From Marinobacter alexandrii (GTDB lineage Bacteria; Pseudomonadota; Gammaproteobacteria; Pseudomonadales; Oleiphilaceae), in contig NZ_SWKM01000014.1 in assembly GCF_005871205.1 (NCBI RefSeq), forward strand, positions 164,001-228,000: a stretch of 64,000 bases of DNA, in the 5' to 3' direction. Numbering within the stretch: the stretch's first letter is position 1; the number at the start of each line of letters is the position of its first letter. The notes under the pieces are model-generated. The model saw only the letters and a list, made by a program, of their open reading frames with translations, was not told the origin of the DNA and did no database searches. Of this stretch, positions 7,765 to 20,207 are shown piece by piece. A program made the position numbers and the translations under genes.

Positions 7765-9912
7765 ATGATTTACGAAGGTAAAGCCATCACGGTTAAAGAG
7801 ATCGAAGGCGGGATCGCTCAGTTGAACTTCGACTTGCAGGGCGAGTCAGTCAACAAGTTCAACCGTCTCACTATCGAAGAACTGGGTGCCGCAACTGACG
7901 CAATTAAAGCGCAAAAGAATCTGAAGGGCCTGGTCGTAACCAGTTCCAAAGACAGCTTTATTGTTGGTGCCGACATTACCGAATTCACCGAGCTGTTTGC
8001 CGGTTCGGAAGAGGATCTGGTAGCCAACAACCTGAAGGCCAACGAAGTATTCAACGCCGTTGAAGACCTGCCATTCCCAACTGTTACCGCCATCAATGGC
8101 ATGGCACTGGGTGGCGGTTTCGAAATGTGTCTGGCCACCGATTACCGGGTTATCGACAAGACGGCCAAGGTTGGTCTGCCGGAAGTGAAGCTGGGTATCT
8201 TCCCGGGCTTTGGCGGCACAGTGCGTCTGTCTCGTCTGGTCGGTGTTGATAATGCCGTTGAGTGGATCAGCGGTGGTACCGAGAACCGTGCCGACGCTGC
8301 TCTGAAAGTCGGCGCAGTTGATGCCGTTGTGGAATCCGACAAGCTGGTCGCCGCTGCCGTTGGCATCATCAACCAGTGCAATGAAGGCAAGCTGGATAAC
8401 CTGGCGCGTCGCGAAGAGAAGAAGGGCAAGATCAAGCTGAATGCCATGGAAAGCATGATGGCCTTCGAGATCTCCAAAGCCTTCGTTGCTGGTAAAGCCG
8501 GCAAGAACTACCCGGCTCCGGTTGAAGCCATCAAAGTGATGCAGAAGCACGCTGGCCTGACCCGCGACAAAGCCATTGAAGTTGAAGCCAAGGGCTTTGC
8601 CAAGATGGCCAAGACCAACGTGGCGGCTTGCCTGGTTGGTTTGTTCCTGAACGATCAGGAGCTGAAGAAGAAGGCCAAGGCGTGGGAAAAAGAAGCCAGT
8701 GACGTCAACCTGGCGGCCGTGCTGGGCGCTGGCATCATGGGTGGCGGTGTCGCTTTCCAGTCTGCGCTGAAGGGTACGCCGATCGTCATGAAGGACATCA
8801 ACCAGGACGGCATCAAGCTCGGACTGGAAGAAGCCAAGAAACTGCTGTCCAAGCGCGTAGCCAAAGGCAAGATGGACGCCAGCAAAATGGCGGACGTTCT
8901 CAACAGCATTACGCCGACCCTGAACTACGGTGATTTCAAGAGCGTAGACCTGGTCGTTGAAGCGGTTGTTGAGAATCCGAAAGTAAAAGACGCTGTACTG
9001 CGTGAGACCGAAGATGCGGTTCGCGACGATACAATCCTGACGTCCAACACCTCCACCATTTCCATTGACCTTCTGGCCAAGAACCTGAAGCGTCCGGAAA
9101 ACTTCTGTGGCATGCACTTCTTTAACCCGGTGCACATGATGCCGCTGGTTGAGGTTATCCGTGGCGAGAAGACCAGTGATCGCGCTATCGCGACCACCGT
9201 TGCCTACGCCAAGGCCATGGGCAAGACTCCGATCGTAGTCAACGACTGCCCGGGCTTCCTGGTTAACCGGGTACTGTTCCCGTACTTCGGTGGCTTTGCT
9301 GGTCTGGTCCGTGACGGCGCCGACTTCCAGAAAGTCGACAAGGTCATGGAGAAGTTTGGCTGGCCGATGGGTCCTGCCTATCTGCTCGACGTAGTCGGCA
9401 TGGATACCGCCAAGCACGCCAACGAAGTTATGGCTGAAGGCTTCCCGGACCGCATGAAGGACGAGAGCAAGTCCTCCATCGACGTAATGTTCGAGAACAA
9501 CCGCTACGGTCAGAAGAATGACAAGGGTTTCTACAAGTATGAAACCGACAAGAAGGGCAAGCCCAAGAAGGTTGTAGATGAAGAAACCTACAAGCTGCTT
9601 GAGCCTGTTGTTCAGGGTAAGAAGGACTTTGATGACGAAGACATCATTGCCCGGATGATGATCCCGCTGTGCCTGGAAACCGTTCGCTGCCTGGAAGATG
9701 GCATCGTTGAGGATCCGGCTGATGCGGATATGGGTCTGATCTTCGGTATCGGCTTCCCGCCGTTCCGCGGTGGTGCCCTGCGCTATATCGACGACATGGG
9801 TGTAGACGCATTCGTCGAGCTGGCAGACAAGTACGCAGACCTTGGTCCTCTTTATCACCCGACCGAGAAGCTGCGTGAAATGGCCAAGACTGGCGAAAAG
9901 TTCTTTGGTTAA
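7765..9912 (+). CDS. fadB: Fatty-acid oxidation complex subunit alpha FadB
   Basis: A 715-residue multifunctional enzyme. The N-terminal crotonase domain performs enoyl-CoA hydration: Glu120 in LGGGFEMC and Glu140 in LPEVKLG are the catalytic pair. From about residue 310 the NAD-binding L-3-hydroxyacyl-CoA dehydrogenase follows ([12 protein letters not shown]; catalytic His in [13 protein letters not shown]), then the C-terminal dehydrogenase domain ([14 protein letters not shown]). With FadA it forms the cytosolic alpha2-beta2 beta-oxidation complex. The start [12 protein letters not shown] at 7765 equals that of Pseudomonas FadB in sequence and length and has GGAG upstream. fadA begins 33 bases after the stop. 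Confidence 0.97.
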   Translation: MIYEGKAITVKEIEGGIAQLNFDLQGESVNKFNRLTIEELGAATDAIKAQKNLKGLVVTSSKDSFIVGADITEFTELFAGSEEDLVANNLKANEVFNAVEDLPFPTVTAINGMALGGGFEMCLATDYRVIDKTAKVGLPEVKLGIFPGFGGTVRLSRLVGVDNAVEWISGGTENRADAALKVGAVDAVVESDKLVAAAVGIINQCNEGKLDNLARREEKKGKIKLNAMESMMAFEISKAFVAGKAGKNYPAPVEAIKVMQKHAGLTRDKAIEVEAKGFAKMAKTNVAACLVGLFLNDQELKKKAKAWEKEASDVNLAAVLGAGIMGGGVAFQSALKGTPIVMKDINQDGIKLGLEEAKKLLSKRVAKGKMDASKMADVLNSITPTLNYGDFKSVDLVVEAVVENPKVKDAVLRETEDAVRDDTILTSNTSTISIDLLAKNLKRPENFCGMHFFNPVHMMPLVEVIRGEKTSDRAIATTVAYAKAMGKTPIVVNDCPGFLVNRVLFPYFGGFAGLVRDGADFQKVDKVMEKFGWPMGPAYLLDVVGMDTAKHANEVMAEGFPDRMKDESKSSIDVMFENNRYGQKNDKGFYKYETDKKGKPKKVVDEETYKLLEPVVQGKKDFDDEDIIARMMIPLCLETVRCLEDGIVEDPADADMGLIFGIGFPPFRGGALRYIDDMGVDAFVELADKYADLGPLYHPTEKLREMAKTGEKFFG

Positions 9913-9918
9913 CCCTGA

Positions 9919-11121
<1,203 letters not shown>

Positions 11122-11151
11122 TCTGCTCAATACGTTGAGCAAGAGCGTTCC

Positions 11152-11182
11152 AGGAAGGCCCGGCACCATGCCGGGCTTTCCT
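11152..11182 (+). terminator. Terminator hairpin after fadA
   Basis: AGGAAGGCCCGGCA and TGCCGGGCTTTCCT pair as a 14-bp stem (one G-T) around a CCA loop, 30 bases after the fadA stop; a weak AT tail follows. Confidence 0.75.
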
Positions 11183-11371
11183 ATTTATAGTCTGGCAAAA
11201 AAGCAGGGTGTAAGTGAAATAATGGGTTGTCTTGCTATTCTTGACCCTGTAAAACAGTGGGCTTACACAGAATAGCGGCTATTTTGTTCTTTCTAGCCGA
11301 CTGATTTTGCAGCGAGTTTACGGTTTGCTGACGAATTGACCGATTTATCGCCAAGGATACAGATCTCCGAT

Positions 11372-14005
11372 ATGGGAAAAAGTCTCGTAATTGTCGAGTC
11401 ACCTGCGAAAGCGAAGACCATCAACAAATACCTGGGCTCCGACTTTATTGTTAAGTCGAGCGTCGGGCACATCCGTGATCTTCCCGTAAGTGGCAGTGGG
11501 TCCCAAACCGATCCCAAAGAGCGGGCCCGCCAAGCGGCGGCAACCCGAAAGATGGCCCCGGAAGAAAAGGCTGCGCACAAAAAGCGTAAGGCCCGTGAGC
11601 AGCTGGTTGCAAGGATGGGTGTTGATCCCGACAAGAACTGGGATGCCCGGTATGAGGTGTTGCCTGGTAAGGAGAAGGTGGTCAGCGAGCTGAAACGGCT
11701 GGCGAAATCTGCGGACCACATCTATCTCGCGACGGATTTGGATCGCGAGGGAGAGGCCATCGCCTGGCATCTGCAGCAGACCATCGGCGGTGAACCTGAA
11801 AAATACCGTCGTGTTGTCTTCAACGAGATCACCAAGCGAGCCATCCAGGACGCGTTTAAAGACCCGGGTACCCTCGATAACAACCGCGTTAATGCCCAGC
11901 AGGCCCGTCGTTTTCTCGACCGTGTGGTTGGCTATATGGTGTCGCCCCTGTTGTGGGCAAAGCTTGCCCGCGGCCTTTCTGCCGGCCGGGTGCAATCCGT
12001 TGCGGTGCGGCTGATTGTCGAACGTGAGCGTGAGATCCGGAAGTTCGTACCGGAAGAATTCTGGCAGTTGCACGCCGATCTGGCGCCCGGCAAGTCCGAG
12101 CCTGTGCGGTTTGAAGTAACCCGATACGACGACAAGCCTTACCGGCCGGTGAATGAGCAGCAGAGCAATGACCATGTTGCCCGGCTGGAATCTGGCAGCT
12201 TCAAGGTTGCCAAGCGCGAAGACAAACCGACCAAGTCGCGGCCCTCCGCTCCGTTTATTACCTCAACCCTGCAGCAGGCAGCCAGTAACCGGATGGGTTT
12301 CAGCGTCAAAAAAACCATGATGCTGGCCCAGAGGTTGTATGAGGCGGGTTTCATTACCTACATGCGTACCGACTCCACCAACCTGAGCCAGGACGCCGTG
12401 ACCAACTGCCGGGAGTTCATCCAGAAGCAGTTCGGTGAGCGTTACCTGCCCGAGAAGCAGCGGGTGTATGGCAGCAAGGAGGGTGCCCAGGAGGCGCACG
12501 AGGCCATCCGTCCGACTGAGGTTAGCCGTCGTCCGGCGGATATCAGTGGTCTCGAAAAGGATGCGGAGAAGCTTTACGACCTGATCTGGCGCCAGTTCAT
12601 TGCCTGCCAGATGGCGGATGCGGAATTTCTCAGCACCTCCATTGTGGTCGCTAATGGCGATTACGAGCTCCGTACCCGGGGCCGGATCATCAAGTTTGAC
12701 GGCTTCCTGAAAGCGGCACCGCAGGCGTCCAAAAAAGACGAAGACGTGGCTCTGCCGGATATCAAGGTAGACGAGGTTCTGGACCTGAAGAAGCTGGATC
12801 CGAGCCAGCACTTCACAAAGCCCTCGCCGCGTTACACTGAGGCAAGTCTGGTCAAAGAGCTGGAGAAGCAGGGTATTGGCCGGCCCTCGACCTATGCATC
12901 GATCATTTCCACCATTCAGGATCGTGGCTATGTCCGGCTGCAGAACCGCCGATTCTACGCTGAAAAGATGGGTGAAATTGTCACCGAGCGCCTGTCCGAG
13001 TCGTTTCCGAATCTGATGGATTTCGACTTTACCGCCCGGATGGAAGGCGAGCTGGACGAGATTGCCGAAGGCGATGTCGAGTGGAAGAAGGTGCTCAATG
13101 ATTTCTACGGCAAATTCCGGCAGCAGCTGGAAACCGCAGAGAGCTCTGAGGACGGTGGCATGCGCGCGAACGTGCCAACGGAGACCGATATTCCTTGTCC
13201 GACCTGTTCTCGCAATATGCAGATCCGGGTCGCTAGCACAGGGGTCTTCCTGGGCTGTTCCGGTTACTCGCTGCCGCCCAAGGAGCGTTGCAAAACCACC
13301 ATCAACCTTACCTCAGGGGATGAAGTGGTCAGCGCTGACGAAGATGTCGAGGGTGAGGGCGAAACCCGATTGCTGCGCAAGAAGCGCCGCTGCGCCAAGT
13401 GCGGTACCGCGATGGACAGCTATCTGATCGACGAAACCCGGAAGCTGCACGTGTGTGGCAACAATCCGGACTGTTCTGGCTTCGAGGTCGAGCAGGGCAC
13501 CTTCCGCATCAAGGGCTATGATGGTCCGACGCTGGATTGCGACAAGTGCGGTTCTGAGATGCAGCTTAAAACCGGGCGCTTCGGCAAGTACTTTGGGTGT
13601 ACAAGTGATACTTGTAAAAATACTCGTAAGCTGTTGAAAAGTGGTGAGCCTGCGCCGCCGAAAATGGATCCGGTGCCCATGCCGGAGCTGCAATGCCAGA
13701 AGGTGGATGACACCTACGTACTGCGTGATGGTGCCTCCGGGTTGTTTCTGGCTGCGAGCAAATTCCCCAAGAACCGGGAAACACGGCCGCCGCTGGTAAA
13801 GGAAATCAAGCCGCATCGCGACGAGATCGACCCCAAGTACGAGTTCCTGATGAAGGCGCCGGAAGCGGACCCCGAGGGCAATCCAACTGTTATTCGCTAC
13901 AGCAGGAAGTCCAAGGAGCAGTACGTCATGTCTGAAAAGGATGGCAAGGCGACGGGTTGGTCTGCCTGGTATGTGAACGGGAAATGGCAGCCTAAAGAAA
14001 AGTAG
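11372..14005 (+). CDS. topA: DNA topoisomerase I
   Basis: An 877-residue type IA topoisomerase that relaxes negative supercoils by single-strand passage. The Toprim domain opens the protein ([19 protein letters not shown]) with the acidic [13 protein letters not shown] motif for magnesium; the central domain holds the active Tyr330 in [13 protein letters not shown]. Three C-terminal zinc ribbons follow: CPTC...C, CAKC...CGNNPDC and CDKCGSEM...C. The very C-terminus is basic and ends in KWQPKEK. The start at 11372 fits the family N-terminus, though its ribosome-binding site (AAGGA about 14 bases away) is weak. It is monocistronic between two terminators. Confidence 0.96.
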   Translation: MGKSLVIVESPAKAKTINKYLGSDFIVKSSVGHIRDLPVSGSGSQTDPKERARQAAATRKMAPEEKAAHKKRKAREQLVARMGVDPDKNWDARYEVLPGKEKVVSELKRLAKSADHIYLATDLDREGEAIAWHLQQTIGGEPEKYRRVVFNEITKRAIQDAFKDPGTLDNNRVNAQQARRFLDRVVGYMVSPLLWAKLARGLSAGRVQSVAVRLIVEREREIRKFVPEEFWQLHADLAPGKSEPVRFEVTRYDDKPYRPVNEQQSNDHVARLESGSFKVAKREDKPTKSRPSAPFITSTLQQAASNRMGFSVKKTMMLAQRLYEAGFITYMRTDSTNLSQDAVTNCREFIQKQFGERYLPEKQRVYGSKEGAQEAHEAIRPTEVSRRPADISGLEKDAEKLYDLIWRQFIACQMADAEFLSTSIVVANGDYELRTRGRIIKFDGFLKAAPQASKKDEDVALPDIKVDEVLDLKKLDPSQHFTKPSPRYTEASLVKELEKQGIGRPSTYASIISTIQDRGYVRLQNRRFYAEKMGEIVTERLSESFPNLMDFDFTARMEGELDEIAEGDVEWKKVLNDFYGKFRQQLETAESSEDGGMRANVPTETDIPCPTCSRNMQIRVASTGVFLGCSGYSLPPKERCKTTINLTSGDEVVSADEDVEGEGETRLLRKKRRCAKCGTAMDSYLIDETRKLHVCGNNPDCSGFEVEQGTFRIKGYDGPTLDCDKCGSEMQLKTGRFGKYFGCTSDTCKNTRKLLKSGEPAPPKMDPVPMPELQCQKVDDTYVLRDGASGLFLAASKFPKNRETRPPLVKEIKPHRDEIDPKYEFLMKAPEADPEGNPTVIRYSRKSKEQYVMSEKDGKATGWSAWYVNGKWQPKEK

Positions 14006-14046
14006 TCAGTAACTGCCGCTGATCTGAGTGATCGGCAGTGAAAAGA

Positions 14047-14072
14047 AAAGGGGGCTTCGGCCCCCTTTTTCT
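14047..14072 (+). terminator. Rho-independent terminator after topA
   Basis: AAGGGGGC-TTCG-GCCCCCTT is a stem with a stable UUCG loop, followed by a T run, about 45 bases after the topA stop. Confidence 0.93.
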
Positions 14073-14096
14073 ATGCGCTGTTGTTCGGCAACGCTC

Positions 14097-14972
14097 CTAG
14101 CGCAGTTTGCGAAGTCTCTGGATCAGGGAGGATGTGTCCCATCGACGTCCGCCCATGGCCTGGACGTCACCATAGAATTGATCAACCAGTGCGGTGACCG
14201 GTAGCGAGGCATTCACTTTGTTGGCTTCGGCCAGGCAAATGCCGAGATCCTTGCGCATCCAATCGACCGCGAAGCCGTGGTCGAATTCCCCGGCAATCAT
14301 GGTCCCGGAGCGGTTCTCCATCTGCCAGGATTGGGCAGCTCCCTTGGAGATCACATCCACCACTTTCTGGACGTCCAGCTCGGCCTTCTCAGCAAAGTGC
14401 AGGGCCTCGGACAAGCCCTGAACCAGTCCGGCGATGGCAATCTGGTTGACCATTTTGGTCTTTTGACCGCTGCCTGCGGGCCCCATGAGGGTCAGGGCGC
14501 GGGCGTAGAGCTCAAGAATCGGCTTGGCTTTGGTGAAGTCCGTGTCTGAGCCGCCGCACATAATAGTCAGTTGGCCATTCTCGGCGCCCTGTTGGCCGCC
14601 TGACACCGGCGCATCAATAAAGCCCTGGCCATTTTGGCTGGCGGATGCGGCCAGCTGCTCGGCAATCCCGGCAGAAGCGGTGGTATGGTCCACCAGGATA
14701 GCGCCCTTGGGGGCTTTGGCAATGATGCCATCATCGCCCTTGAAAACTTCAACCAGGTCTTTGTCGGCACCGACGCAGGTCATGACAAAATCGGCGCCAT
14801 CGACGGCTTCAGGGATGGTTTGGCAGGGCGTTCCGGTGTATTCCTGCGCCCATTGCGTGGTTTTGGCTGGGGTGCGGTTCCAGACTCTGACATTGAGCCC
14901 GGCCTTTGCCAGGTGTCCAGCCATTGGATAGCCCATTACGCCCAGCCCGATAAAGCTGACGGTAGTTGTCAT
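14097..14972 (-). CDS. NAD(P)-dependent beta-hydroxyacid dehydrogenase
   Basis: A 291-residue enzyme of the 3-hydroxyisobutyrate dehydrogenase/tartronate semialdehyde reductase family. The N-terminal Rossmann motif is FIGLGVMGYPMAGHL; the substrate motif DAPVSGGQQGAENG and the catalytic Lys in GQKTKMVNQ are intact. The all-helical C-terminal domain follows (LSEALHFAEKAELD). It oxidises a short 3-hydroxyacid; whether the substrate is 3-hydroxyisobutyrate or glyoxylate-derived cannot be seen, and no valine-degradation gene is adjacent. The start has GGGAG upstream on the minus strand. Confidence 0.88.
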   Translation of the reverse strand: MTTTVSFIGLGVMGYPMAGHLAKAGLNVRVWNRTPAKTTQWAQEYTGTPCQTIPEAVDGADFVMTCVGADKDLVEVFKGDDGIIAKAPKGAILVDHTTASAGIAEQLAASASQNGQGFIDAPVSGGQQGAENGQLTIMCGGSDTDFTKAKPILELYARALTLMGPAGSGQKTKMVNQIAIAGLVQGLSEALHFAEKAELDVQKVVDVISKGAAQSWQMENRSGTMIAGEFDHGFAVDWMRKDLGICLAEANKVNASLPVTALVDQFYGDVQAMGGRRWDTSSLIQRLRKLR

Positions 14973-15100
14973 AGTCAGTGTCTCCCGGTTTTCCAGTGTT
15001 GTTCTGTGTTAAGTGACGTGATTTTAAGCGGCTGTTCTAAAAGGTATCACAGGCTCGGTGAATACTCCCGATTCTGCCCCGAGCAAGCCGTTAGCAGGCA

Positions 15101-15130
15101 AAAAAAAGGCCGCTACAGTCAGCGGCCTTT
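15101..15130 (-). terminator. Rho-independent terminator after gltA
   Basis: Read on the minus strand, AAAGGCCGCT and AGCGGCCTTT form a 10-bp stem over a 6-base loop followed by a run of T residues, about 35 bases past the gltA stop. Confidence 0.9.
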
Positions 15131-15165
15131 CCATTGTTGCGTCGCGGTAGACGCTGATTCCCGGG

Positions 15166-16440
15166 TTACTTAACCGGATAGTCGCGAGAATCGGAGCCAG
15201 TGTACAGCTGGCGCGGACGGCCAATGCGGTAGTCGCCACTGACCATTTCGTTCCAGTGGGAGAACCAGCCAATGGTGCGCGACATGGCGAAGATGACCGT
15301 GAACATGGATGTCGGGATGCCAATGGCCTTCAGGATCAGGCCAGAGTAAAAGTCCACGTTCGGGTACAGCTTACGCTGGACGAAGTATTCATCTTCCAGA
15401 GCAATCTTCTCAAGGCGTTGGGCGATGCGCAGCAGTGGATCGTTTTCCAGGCCAAGTTCGCTCAGCACTTCGTGTGCGGTTTTCGCCATGACTTTGGCGC
15501 GCGGGTCGAAGTTCTTGTAAACGCGGTGGCCAAAGCCCATCAGGCGGAAAGGATCGTCCTTATCCTTGGCCTTGGCGATGAACTTTTCAATGTTGGACTC
15601 GTCACCAATTTCGGCCAGCATGTCCAGAACCGCTTCGTTAGCGCCGCCGTGTGCCGGGCCCCACAGCGCAGCGATGCCCGAGGCGATGCAGGCGTACGGG
15701 TTGGCGCCGGTAGAGCCGGCCAGGCGAACGGTAGAGGTGGAGGCGTTCTGCTCATGATCGGCGTGCAAAATGAAGATCTTGTCCATGGCCTTGGCCAGGA
15801 TCGGGTTCGGCTTGTATTCCTCGCAGGGAACACCAAACATCATCTGCAGGAAATTCTCGGAGTAGGACAGGTCGTTGCGCGGATACATGAACGGCTGACC
15901 AATGCTGTACTTGTAGCACCAGGCTGCAATGGTGGGCATCTTTGCAATCAGGCGATGCGCGGTAATTTCACGCTGATGCTCGTCGGTCACGTCCATCTGG
16001 TCGTGGTAGAACGCCGACAGGGCGCCAACAACGCCACACATGATAGCCATCGGGTGCGCGTCACGGCGGAAGCCCTGGAAGAAATTGCGCATCTGGTCGT
16101 GAAGCATGGTGTGGTTCTTGATGGTGTCATGGAACCGCTTGTTCTCTTCCGCGGTTGGCAGTTCACCTTTCAACAGCAGGTAGCAAACTTCGAGGTAATC
16201 GGAGTGCTCTGCAAGCTGCTCAATAGGGTAGCCCCGGTGCAGGAGGACGCCTTTTGCACCATCAATGTAGGTAATGGCTGATTCGCAGGCCGCTGTGGAT
16301 ACAAAGCCTGGATCGTAAGTGAAAACGCCTTCCTGGACTAGGCCTCGTACGTCGATAACGTCAGGGCCGACGGTGCCGGAATATACCGGTAACTCAATGG
16401 ACTTATCACCCACCGAGAGCGTGGCTTTCCTGTCGGTCAT
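15166..16440 (-). CDS. gltA: Citrate synthase
   Basis: A 424-residue type II (hexameric, NADH-regulated class) citrate synthase, condensing oxaloacetate and acetyl-CoA. The catalytic residues are visible as the His in [12 protein letters not shown], the His in [15 protein letters not shown] and the Asp in [12 protein letters not shown]. The N-terminal beta domain ([19 protein letters not shown]) is typical of the Gram-negative type. AGGAG precedes the ATG. The gene is divergent from sdhCDAB-suc and has its own promoter and terminator. Confidence 0.97.
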   Translation of the reverse strand: MTDRKATLSVGDKSIELPVYSGTVGPDVIDVRGLVQEGVFTYDPGFVSTAACESAITYIDGAKGVLLHRGYPIEQLAEHSDYLEVCYLLLKGELPTAEENKRFHDTIKNHTMLHDQMRNFFQGFRRDAHPMAIMCGVVGALSAFYHDQMDVTDEHQREITAHRLIAKMPTIAAWCYKYSIGQPFMYPRNDLSYSENFLQMMFGVPCEEYKPNPILAKAMDKIFILHADHEQNASTSTVRLAGSTGANPYACIASGIAALWGPAHGGANEAVLDMLAEIGDESNIEKFIAKAKDKDDPFRLMGFGHRVYKNFDPRAKVMAKTAHEVLSELGLENDPLLRIAQRLEKIALEDEYFVQRKLYPNVDFYSGLILKAIGIPTSMFTVIFAMSRTIGWFSHWNEMVSGDYRIGRPRQLYTGSDSRDYPVK

Positions 16441-16526
16441 GGTGCTCTCCTATATGTCAGCTTGTCAGCTATATCTACTTTTTTAGATGCGCTAGAAGGC
16501 GCGTATTATCGCAAAACTGGCGGCAA

Positions 16527-16554
16527 AATATAGGGCGTTGGCTTTTTTTGTCAA
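16527..16554 (-). promoter_or_regulatory. gltA promoter
   Basis: On the minus strand a perfect TTGACA (16554-16549) and TATATT (16532-16527) are separated by 16 bases, giving a leader of roughly 80 bases before the gltA ATG. Confidence 0.75.
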
Positions 16555-16704
16555 TGAAAGAGTCCGGAAAACCCGGTTTTTAGTCGCTGCTGTAAATCAG
16601 GGATATCCCCCACAGAGTAGAAAAAGCCGCCAAATCGGCCTTGTCAATAGGTCTTATAGCTGGCTTAAACCCCTGAATTCCGTGGCGTGCGGCGAGTTGC
16701 GCGT

Positions 16705-16733
16705 TTGTAATTAATAGGGGTACTCCTTATAAT
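16705..16733 (+). promoter_or_regulatory. sdhC operon promoter
   Basis: TTGTAA (16705-16710), 17 bases, then a perfect TATAAT (16728-16733). The transcript would carry a leader of about 175 bases before the GTG of sdhC. The rest of the 475-base gltA-sdhC gap (16441-16915) shows no open reading frame of interest; a regulated leader or operator is possible but not identified. Confidence 0.7.
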
Positions 16734-16915
16734 CCGTAGCCCGGAATCGGGGATATGCCTCACTCTGGCGCCACGTAGCTGCCGGATTCATGAGTATGAT
16801 CCTTCCTCCTGAGCCAATCGCGTATCAGTCTCGTATTGATCGCTGATCCTTACATACCAACCATCCGCAACCGGGTTTCCGGATATGTGGAATAAAGAGA
16901 GAGTGTGAGAGCGCT

Positions 16916-17293
16916 GTGAATAGCAAACGACCAGTAAATCTCGATCTCGGCAAGTTTCATTTTCCGCTGCCAGCCATCACGTCCATTCTGCACCGCATCA
17001 GCGGCATCATCATTTTTGTTGGTGTTGCGTTCATGCTTTATGGGCTTCAGCTTTCCCTGTCCGGGGAAGAGGGCTTCAGTCGTGTAAGTGACCTGCTGGA
17101 CAGCTTCCTTGCAAAGCTGATTACCTGGGGCATTTTGTCTGCTCTGCTGTACCACTTGGTTGCCGGTATCAAGCACCTGCTCATGGACGTGGGCATTGGT
17201 GAAGAGCTGGAAAGCGGGCGTCTCGCCTCGAAGATCACGGTTGTGGTTTCCGTCATCCTCATCGTTCTGGCAGGAGTTTGGGTATGGGCATGA
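16916..17293 (+). CDS. sdhC: Succinate dehydrogenase cytochrome b556 subunit
   Basis: A 125-residue membrane anchor of complex II with three transmembrane helices (about residues 27-50, 67-88, 104-124). SILHRISG near residue 25 carries the Ser and Arg lining the ubiquinone site, and the His in LLYHLVAGIKHLLMD is the heme b ligand. It starts with GTG, and the four following genes are closely spaced in one operon. Its TGA lies inside the start region of sdhD. Confidence 0.95.
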   Translation: MNSKRPVNLDLGKFHFPLPAITSILHRISGIIIFVGVAFMLYGLQLSLSGEEGFSRVSDLLDSFLAKLITWGILSALLYHLVAGIKHLLMDVGIGEELESGRLASKITVVVSVILIVLAGVWVWA

Positions 17294-17631
17294 ACAGCGT
17301 AACGAACATTGGCCGTAACGGTATCCAGGATTGGATCATCCAGCGTGTCTCTGCCTACGTATTGGCGTTGTACACCTTGTTCCTGCTCGGCTTTTTTGTC
17401 ACCACCGACGTCGATTATCAGTCCTGGTCAGCACTTTTTGAGCAAGTGTGGTTCCGGATCTTCTCTCTGCTGGCATTGTTGTCCATCGGTGGTCACGCAT
17501 GGGTTGGGCTTTGGACCGTTTCGACCGACTACATAAAATCCGCAGGTCAGCGCATGCTGTTTCAGGCGGTTACCGTCCTGGTAATTTTTATTTATGTGGT
17601 CTGGGGTATTCAGATTATTTGGGGGCTTTAA
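17284..17631 (+). CDS. sdhD: Succinate dehydrogenase hydrophobic anchor subunit
   Basis: A 115-residue anchor with three membrane helices; QRVSAYVLALYTLFLLGFF opens the first and the GHAWVGLWTVSTDYI segment holds the second heme b ligand His and the quinone-site Asp-Tyr pair. Two starts are possible: ATG at 17284, 7 bases from AGGAG, and ATG at 17290, which makes an ATGA overlap with the sdhC stop. The first has the better ribosome-binding distance, but the second cannot be excluded. sdhA begins 3 bases after the stop. Confidence 0.92.
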   Translation: MGMNSVTNIGRNGIQDWIIQRVSAYVLALYTLFLLGFFVTTDVDYQSWSALFEQVWFRIFSLLALLSIGGHAWVGLWTVSTDYIKSAGQRMLFQAVTVLVIFIYVVWGIQIIWGL

Positions 17632-17634
17632 TCG

Positions 17635-19407
17635 ATGTCTAACATAAAGACCATGTCTTTTGATGCGATTGTTATTGGCGGCGGTGGTTCCGGTATGCGG
17701 GCCGCGCTGCAACTCACGGAGTCTGGTGTAAACACCGCGTGTATCACCAAAGTATTTCCGACTCGGTCGCACACTGTGTCTGCCCAGGGTGGTATCACCT
17801 GCGCAATCGCAAGCGCTGACCCCAATGATGATTGGCGCTGGCACATGTACGACACGGTGAAAGGCTCTGACTACATCGCCGATCAGGACGCGGTTGAGTA
17901 TATGTGCTCGGTTGGCCCCCAGGCCGTTTTCGAGCTGGAGCACATGGGTCTGCCTTTCTCCCGTACTGAGCAGGGTCGCATTTATCAGCGCCCGTTCGGT
18001 GGTCAGTCCAAGGGTCCAGATGACCCGACTCAGGCAGCCCGTACCTGCGCCGCAGCGGACCGTACCGGGCACGCGCTGCTGCATACCTTGTACCAGGCTA
18101 ACCTGAAGGGTGGTACCACGTTCCTTAACGAGTGGTATGCGGTAGATCTGGTCAAGAACAGCAAAGACGAAGTGGTTGGCGTAGTCGCCATTGAGATCGA
18201 AACCGGTGAAGTTGCCTACATCAAGAGCAAGGCTACCGTGCTTGCCACGGGCGGCGCTGGTCGAATCTATTCATCCACAACGAACGCACTGATCAATACC
18301 GGCGACGGTGTTGGCATGGCGCTGCGCGCCGGTTTCCCGATGCAGGACATGGAGATGTGGCAGTTCCACCCGACCGGTATCCACGGTGCTGGTACGCTGG
18401 TTACCGAGGGTTGTCGCGGTGAGGGTGGGTATCTGATCAATGCCGAAGGCGAGCGGTTCATGGAGCGCTACGCTCCGAACGCTAAAGACCTCGCCGGTCG
18501 TGACGTTGTCGCCCGGGCCATGGTTATCGAGATTCTGGAAGGTCGCGGCTGCGGTCCCGAGAAGGATCACGTACTGCTGAAGCTGGATCATCTGGGTGAA
18601 GAGACCCTGAATCTGCGCCTGCCGGGTATCTGTGAGCTGTCGCGCACCTTTGCCCACGTGGATCCGGTCAAAGAGCCCATTCCGGTGGTTCCGACCTGTC
18701 ACTACATGATGGGCGGTATTCCAACGAACGTTGGTGGTCAGGCGCTGACGCAAGATGAAAACGGTAACGACAAGCCGATCGCTGGCCTGTTTGCCTGTGG
18801 TGAGGCTGCGTGTGTGTCGGTACACGGTGCTAACCGCCTGGGTGGCAACTCGCTACTTGACCTCGTTGTCTTCGGCCGGGCTGCCGGTCTGCACATCGAA
18901 GAGCAATTGCGCGGTGGTTTTGAAGTCGACGGCGCCAGCGAAGAAGACATCAAGCGTGCCATGGCGCGCCTTGAACGTCTGGATGGTGCTTCCGAGGGCG
19001 AAAGCGTAGCGGACGTTCGCAAGGACCTGCAAAGCTGCATGCAGCTGTATTTCGGTGTATTCCGCGATGGCAGCAGCATGGAAGAGGGCCTTAAGAAGCT
19101 GGAAGCTATTGGTGAGCGTGTTCGCAACACCAAGCTGGCAGACACCAGTAACGCGTTCAACACTGCGCGGATCGAAGCGTTGGAGCTGGACAATCTGTAC
19201 GAGGTTGCATTGGCGACCGCGATTTCCGCCTTCGAGCGTAAAGAGAGTCGCGGCGCTCACGCCCGTAACGATTTCACCGAGCGTGACGACGAAAACTGGC
19301 TGAAGCATTCCATGTACTTTCCGGCTGACAAGCGTGTCGGAAAGCGCGCGGTGAATTTCGCGCCGAAGACCGTGGACACTTTTGAGCCGAAGATTCGGAC
19401 TTACTAA
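17635..19407 (+). CDS. sdhA: Succinate dehydrogenase flavoprotein subunit
   Basis: A 590-residue catalytic subunit that oxidises succinate to fumarate. The FAD-binding motif is [15 protein letters not shown]; the His in [11 protein letters not shown] is the covalent flavin attachment site. The substrate domain has HPTGIHGAG and the catalytic Arg region; the second FAD contact is [21 protein letters not shown]. The C-terminal helical domain carries the [12 protein letters not shown] end seen in proteobacterial SdhA. Tightly packed after sdhD (3 bases) and before sdhB (15 bases). Confidence 0.97.
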   Translation: MSNIKTMSFDAIVIGGGGSGMRAALQLTESGVNTACITKVFPTRSHTVSAQGGITCAIASADPNDDWRWHMYDTVKGSDYIADQDAVEYMCSVGPQAVFELEHMGLPFSRTEQGRIYQRPFGGQSKGPDDPTQAARTCAAADRTGHALLHTLYQANLKGGTTFLNEWYAVDLVKNSKDEVVGVVAIEIETGEVAYIKSKATVLATGGAGRIYSSTTNALINTGDGVGMALRAGFPMQDMEMWQFHPTGIHGAGTLVTEGCRGEGGYLINAEGERFMERYAPNAKDLAGRDVVARAMVIEILEGRGCGPEKDHVLLKLDHLGEETLNLRLPGICELSRTFAHVDPVKEPIPVVPTCHYMMGGIPTNVGGQALTQDENGNDKPIAGLFACGEAACVSVHGANRLGGNSLLDLVVFGRAAGLHIEEQLRGGFEVDGASEEDIKRAMARLERLDGASEGESVADVRKDLQSCMQLYFGVFRDGSSMEEGLKKLEAIGERVRNTKLADTSNAFNTARIEALELDNLYEVALATAISAFERKESRGAHARNDFTERDDENWLKHSMYFPADKRVGKRAVNFAPKTVDTFEPKIRTY

Positions 19408-19422
19408 AGGGGAGTGCCAAAG

Positions 19423-20127
19423 ATGTTAGTAAGCCTTTATCGTTACAATCCGGAAGCTGACAACGCGCCCTACATGCAGGACGTGGAAGTCGAGATCCCG
19501 GAAGGCAAAGACCTGATGGTTCTTGATGTGTTGAATCTCATCAAGGAGCGGGATGCGTCAATGTCCTACCGCCGTTCGTGCCGTGAAGGGGTCTGTGGCT
19601 CCGATGGTATGAATATGAACGGCAAGAATGGTCTGGCCTGCATTACGCCGCTCTCCCAGGTTGTTAAAAACAACAAGCTGGTTCTGCGCCCGTTGCCCGG
19701 CCTGCCAGTGATTCGTGACCTGGTCGTCGACATGAGCCTTTTCTACAAGCAGTATGAGAAGGTTATGCCGTACCTGGTTAACGATAACCCTGCACCCGCC
19801 ATTGAGCGGCTGCAGTCGCCTGAAGATCGGCAGAAGCTGGATGGCCTGTACGAGTGTATTCTCTGTGCCTGCTGCTCCACCTCTTGCCCATCGTTCTGGT
19901 GGAATCCGGACAAGTTCATTGGCCCGGCTGGTCTGCTCCAGGCCTATCGATTCCTGGCGGACAGCCGCGATACCGCACAGGCCGAGCGACTGGAGGATCT
20001 TGATGACCCGTTCAGTGTCTTCCGCTGCCGGGGTATCATGAACTGTGTTAGCGTCTGCCCGAAGGGCCTGAACCCCACGAGGGCTATCGGCCACATTCGC
20101 AACCTCCTGTTGCAGAGAGCTTCCTAA
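19423..20127 (+). CDS. sdhB: Succinate dehydrogenase iron-sulfur subunit
   Basis: A 234-residue electron-transfer subunit. The N-terminal ferredoxin domain binds [2Fe-2S] through CREGVCGSDG and the later Cys of GKNGLAC; the C-terminal domain has CILCACCSTSCP and CRGIMNCVSVCPKGLNP for the [4Fe-4S] and [3Fe-4S] clusters. The ATG at 19423 follows GGGGAG by 8 bases and is preferred over an in-frame GTG at 19414 that lies within that Shine-Dalgarno. Last gene of the sdh block. Confidence 0.96.
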   Translation: MLVSLYRYNPEADNAPYMQDVEVEIPEGKDLMVLDVLNLIKERDASMSYRRSCREGVCGSDGMNMNGKNGLACITPLSQVVKNNKLVLRPLPGLPVIRDLVVDMSLFYKQYEKVMPYLVNDNPAPAIERLQSPEDRQKLDGLYECILCACCSTSCPSFWWNPDKFIGPAGLLQAYRFLADSRDTAQAERLEDLDDPFSVFRCRGIMNCVSVCPKGLNPTRAIGHIRNLLLQRAS

Positions 20128-20179
20128 CCAGCAAGATCTGGACCAGGCGCTATACTGTCCTGACTAGGTTAGGCACCCT

Positions 20180-20207
20180 GAAGGCCCCGCAACGACGCGG
20201 GGCCTTC
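20180..20207 (+). terminator. Intercistronic hairpin between sdhB and sucA
   Basis: GAAGGCCCCGC and GCGGGGCCTTC form a perfect 11-bp GC-rich stem with loop AACGAC. There is no T run after it, so it may attenuate, stabilise the 3' end of sdh mRNA or act with Rho. The remaining 20128-20440 gap (313 bases) holds no gene; a TATAAA at 20298 lacks a well-spaced -35 box. Confidence 0.6.

Noticed and set aside
7846..9858. 670-residue open frame antisense to fadB
   Set aside because: It is the mirror of a highly biased coding frame; low-complexity His/Val/Gln content, no domain, no ribosome-binding site.
11241..11269. TTGACC-N17-TACACA as a topA promoter
   Set aside because: The -10 matches only three of six consensus bases; too weak to annotate.
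15256..16281. 341-residue open frame antisense to gltA
   Set aside because: Shadow of citrate synthase codon use; no recognisable motif.
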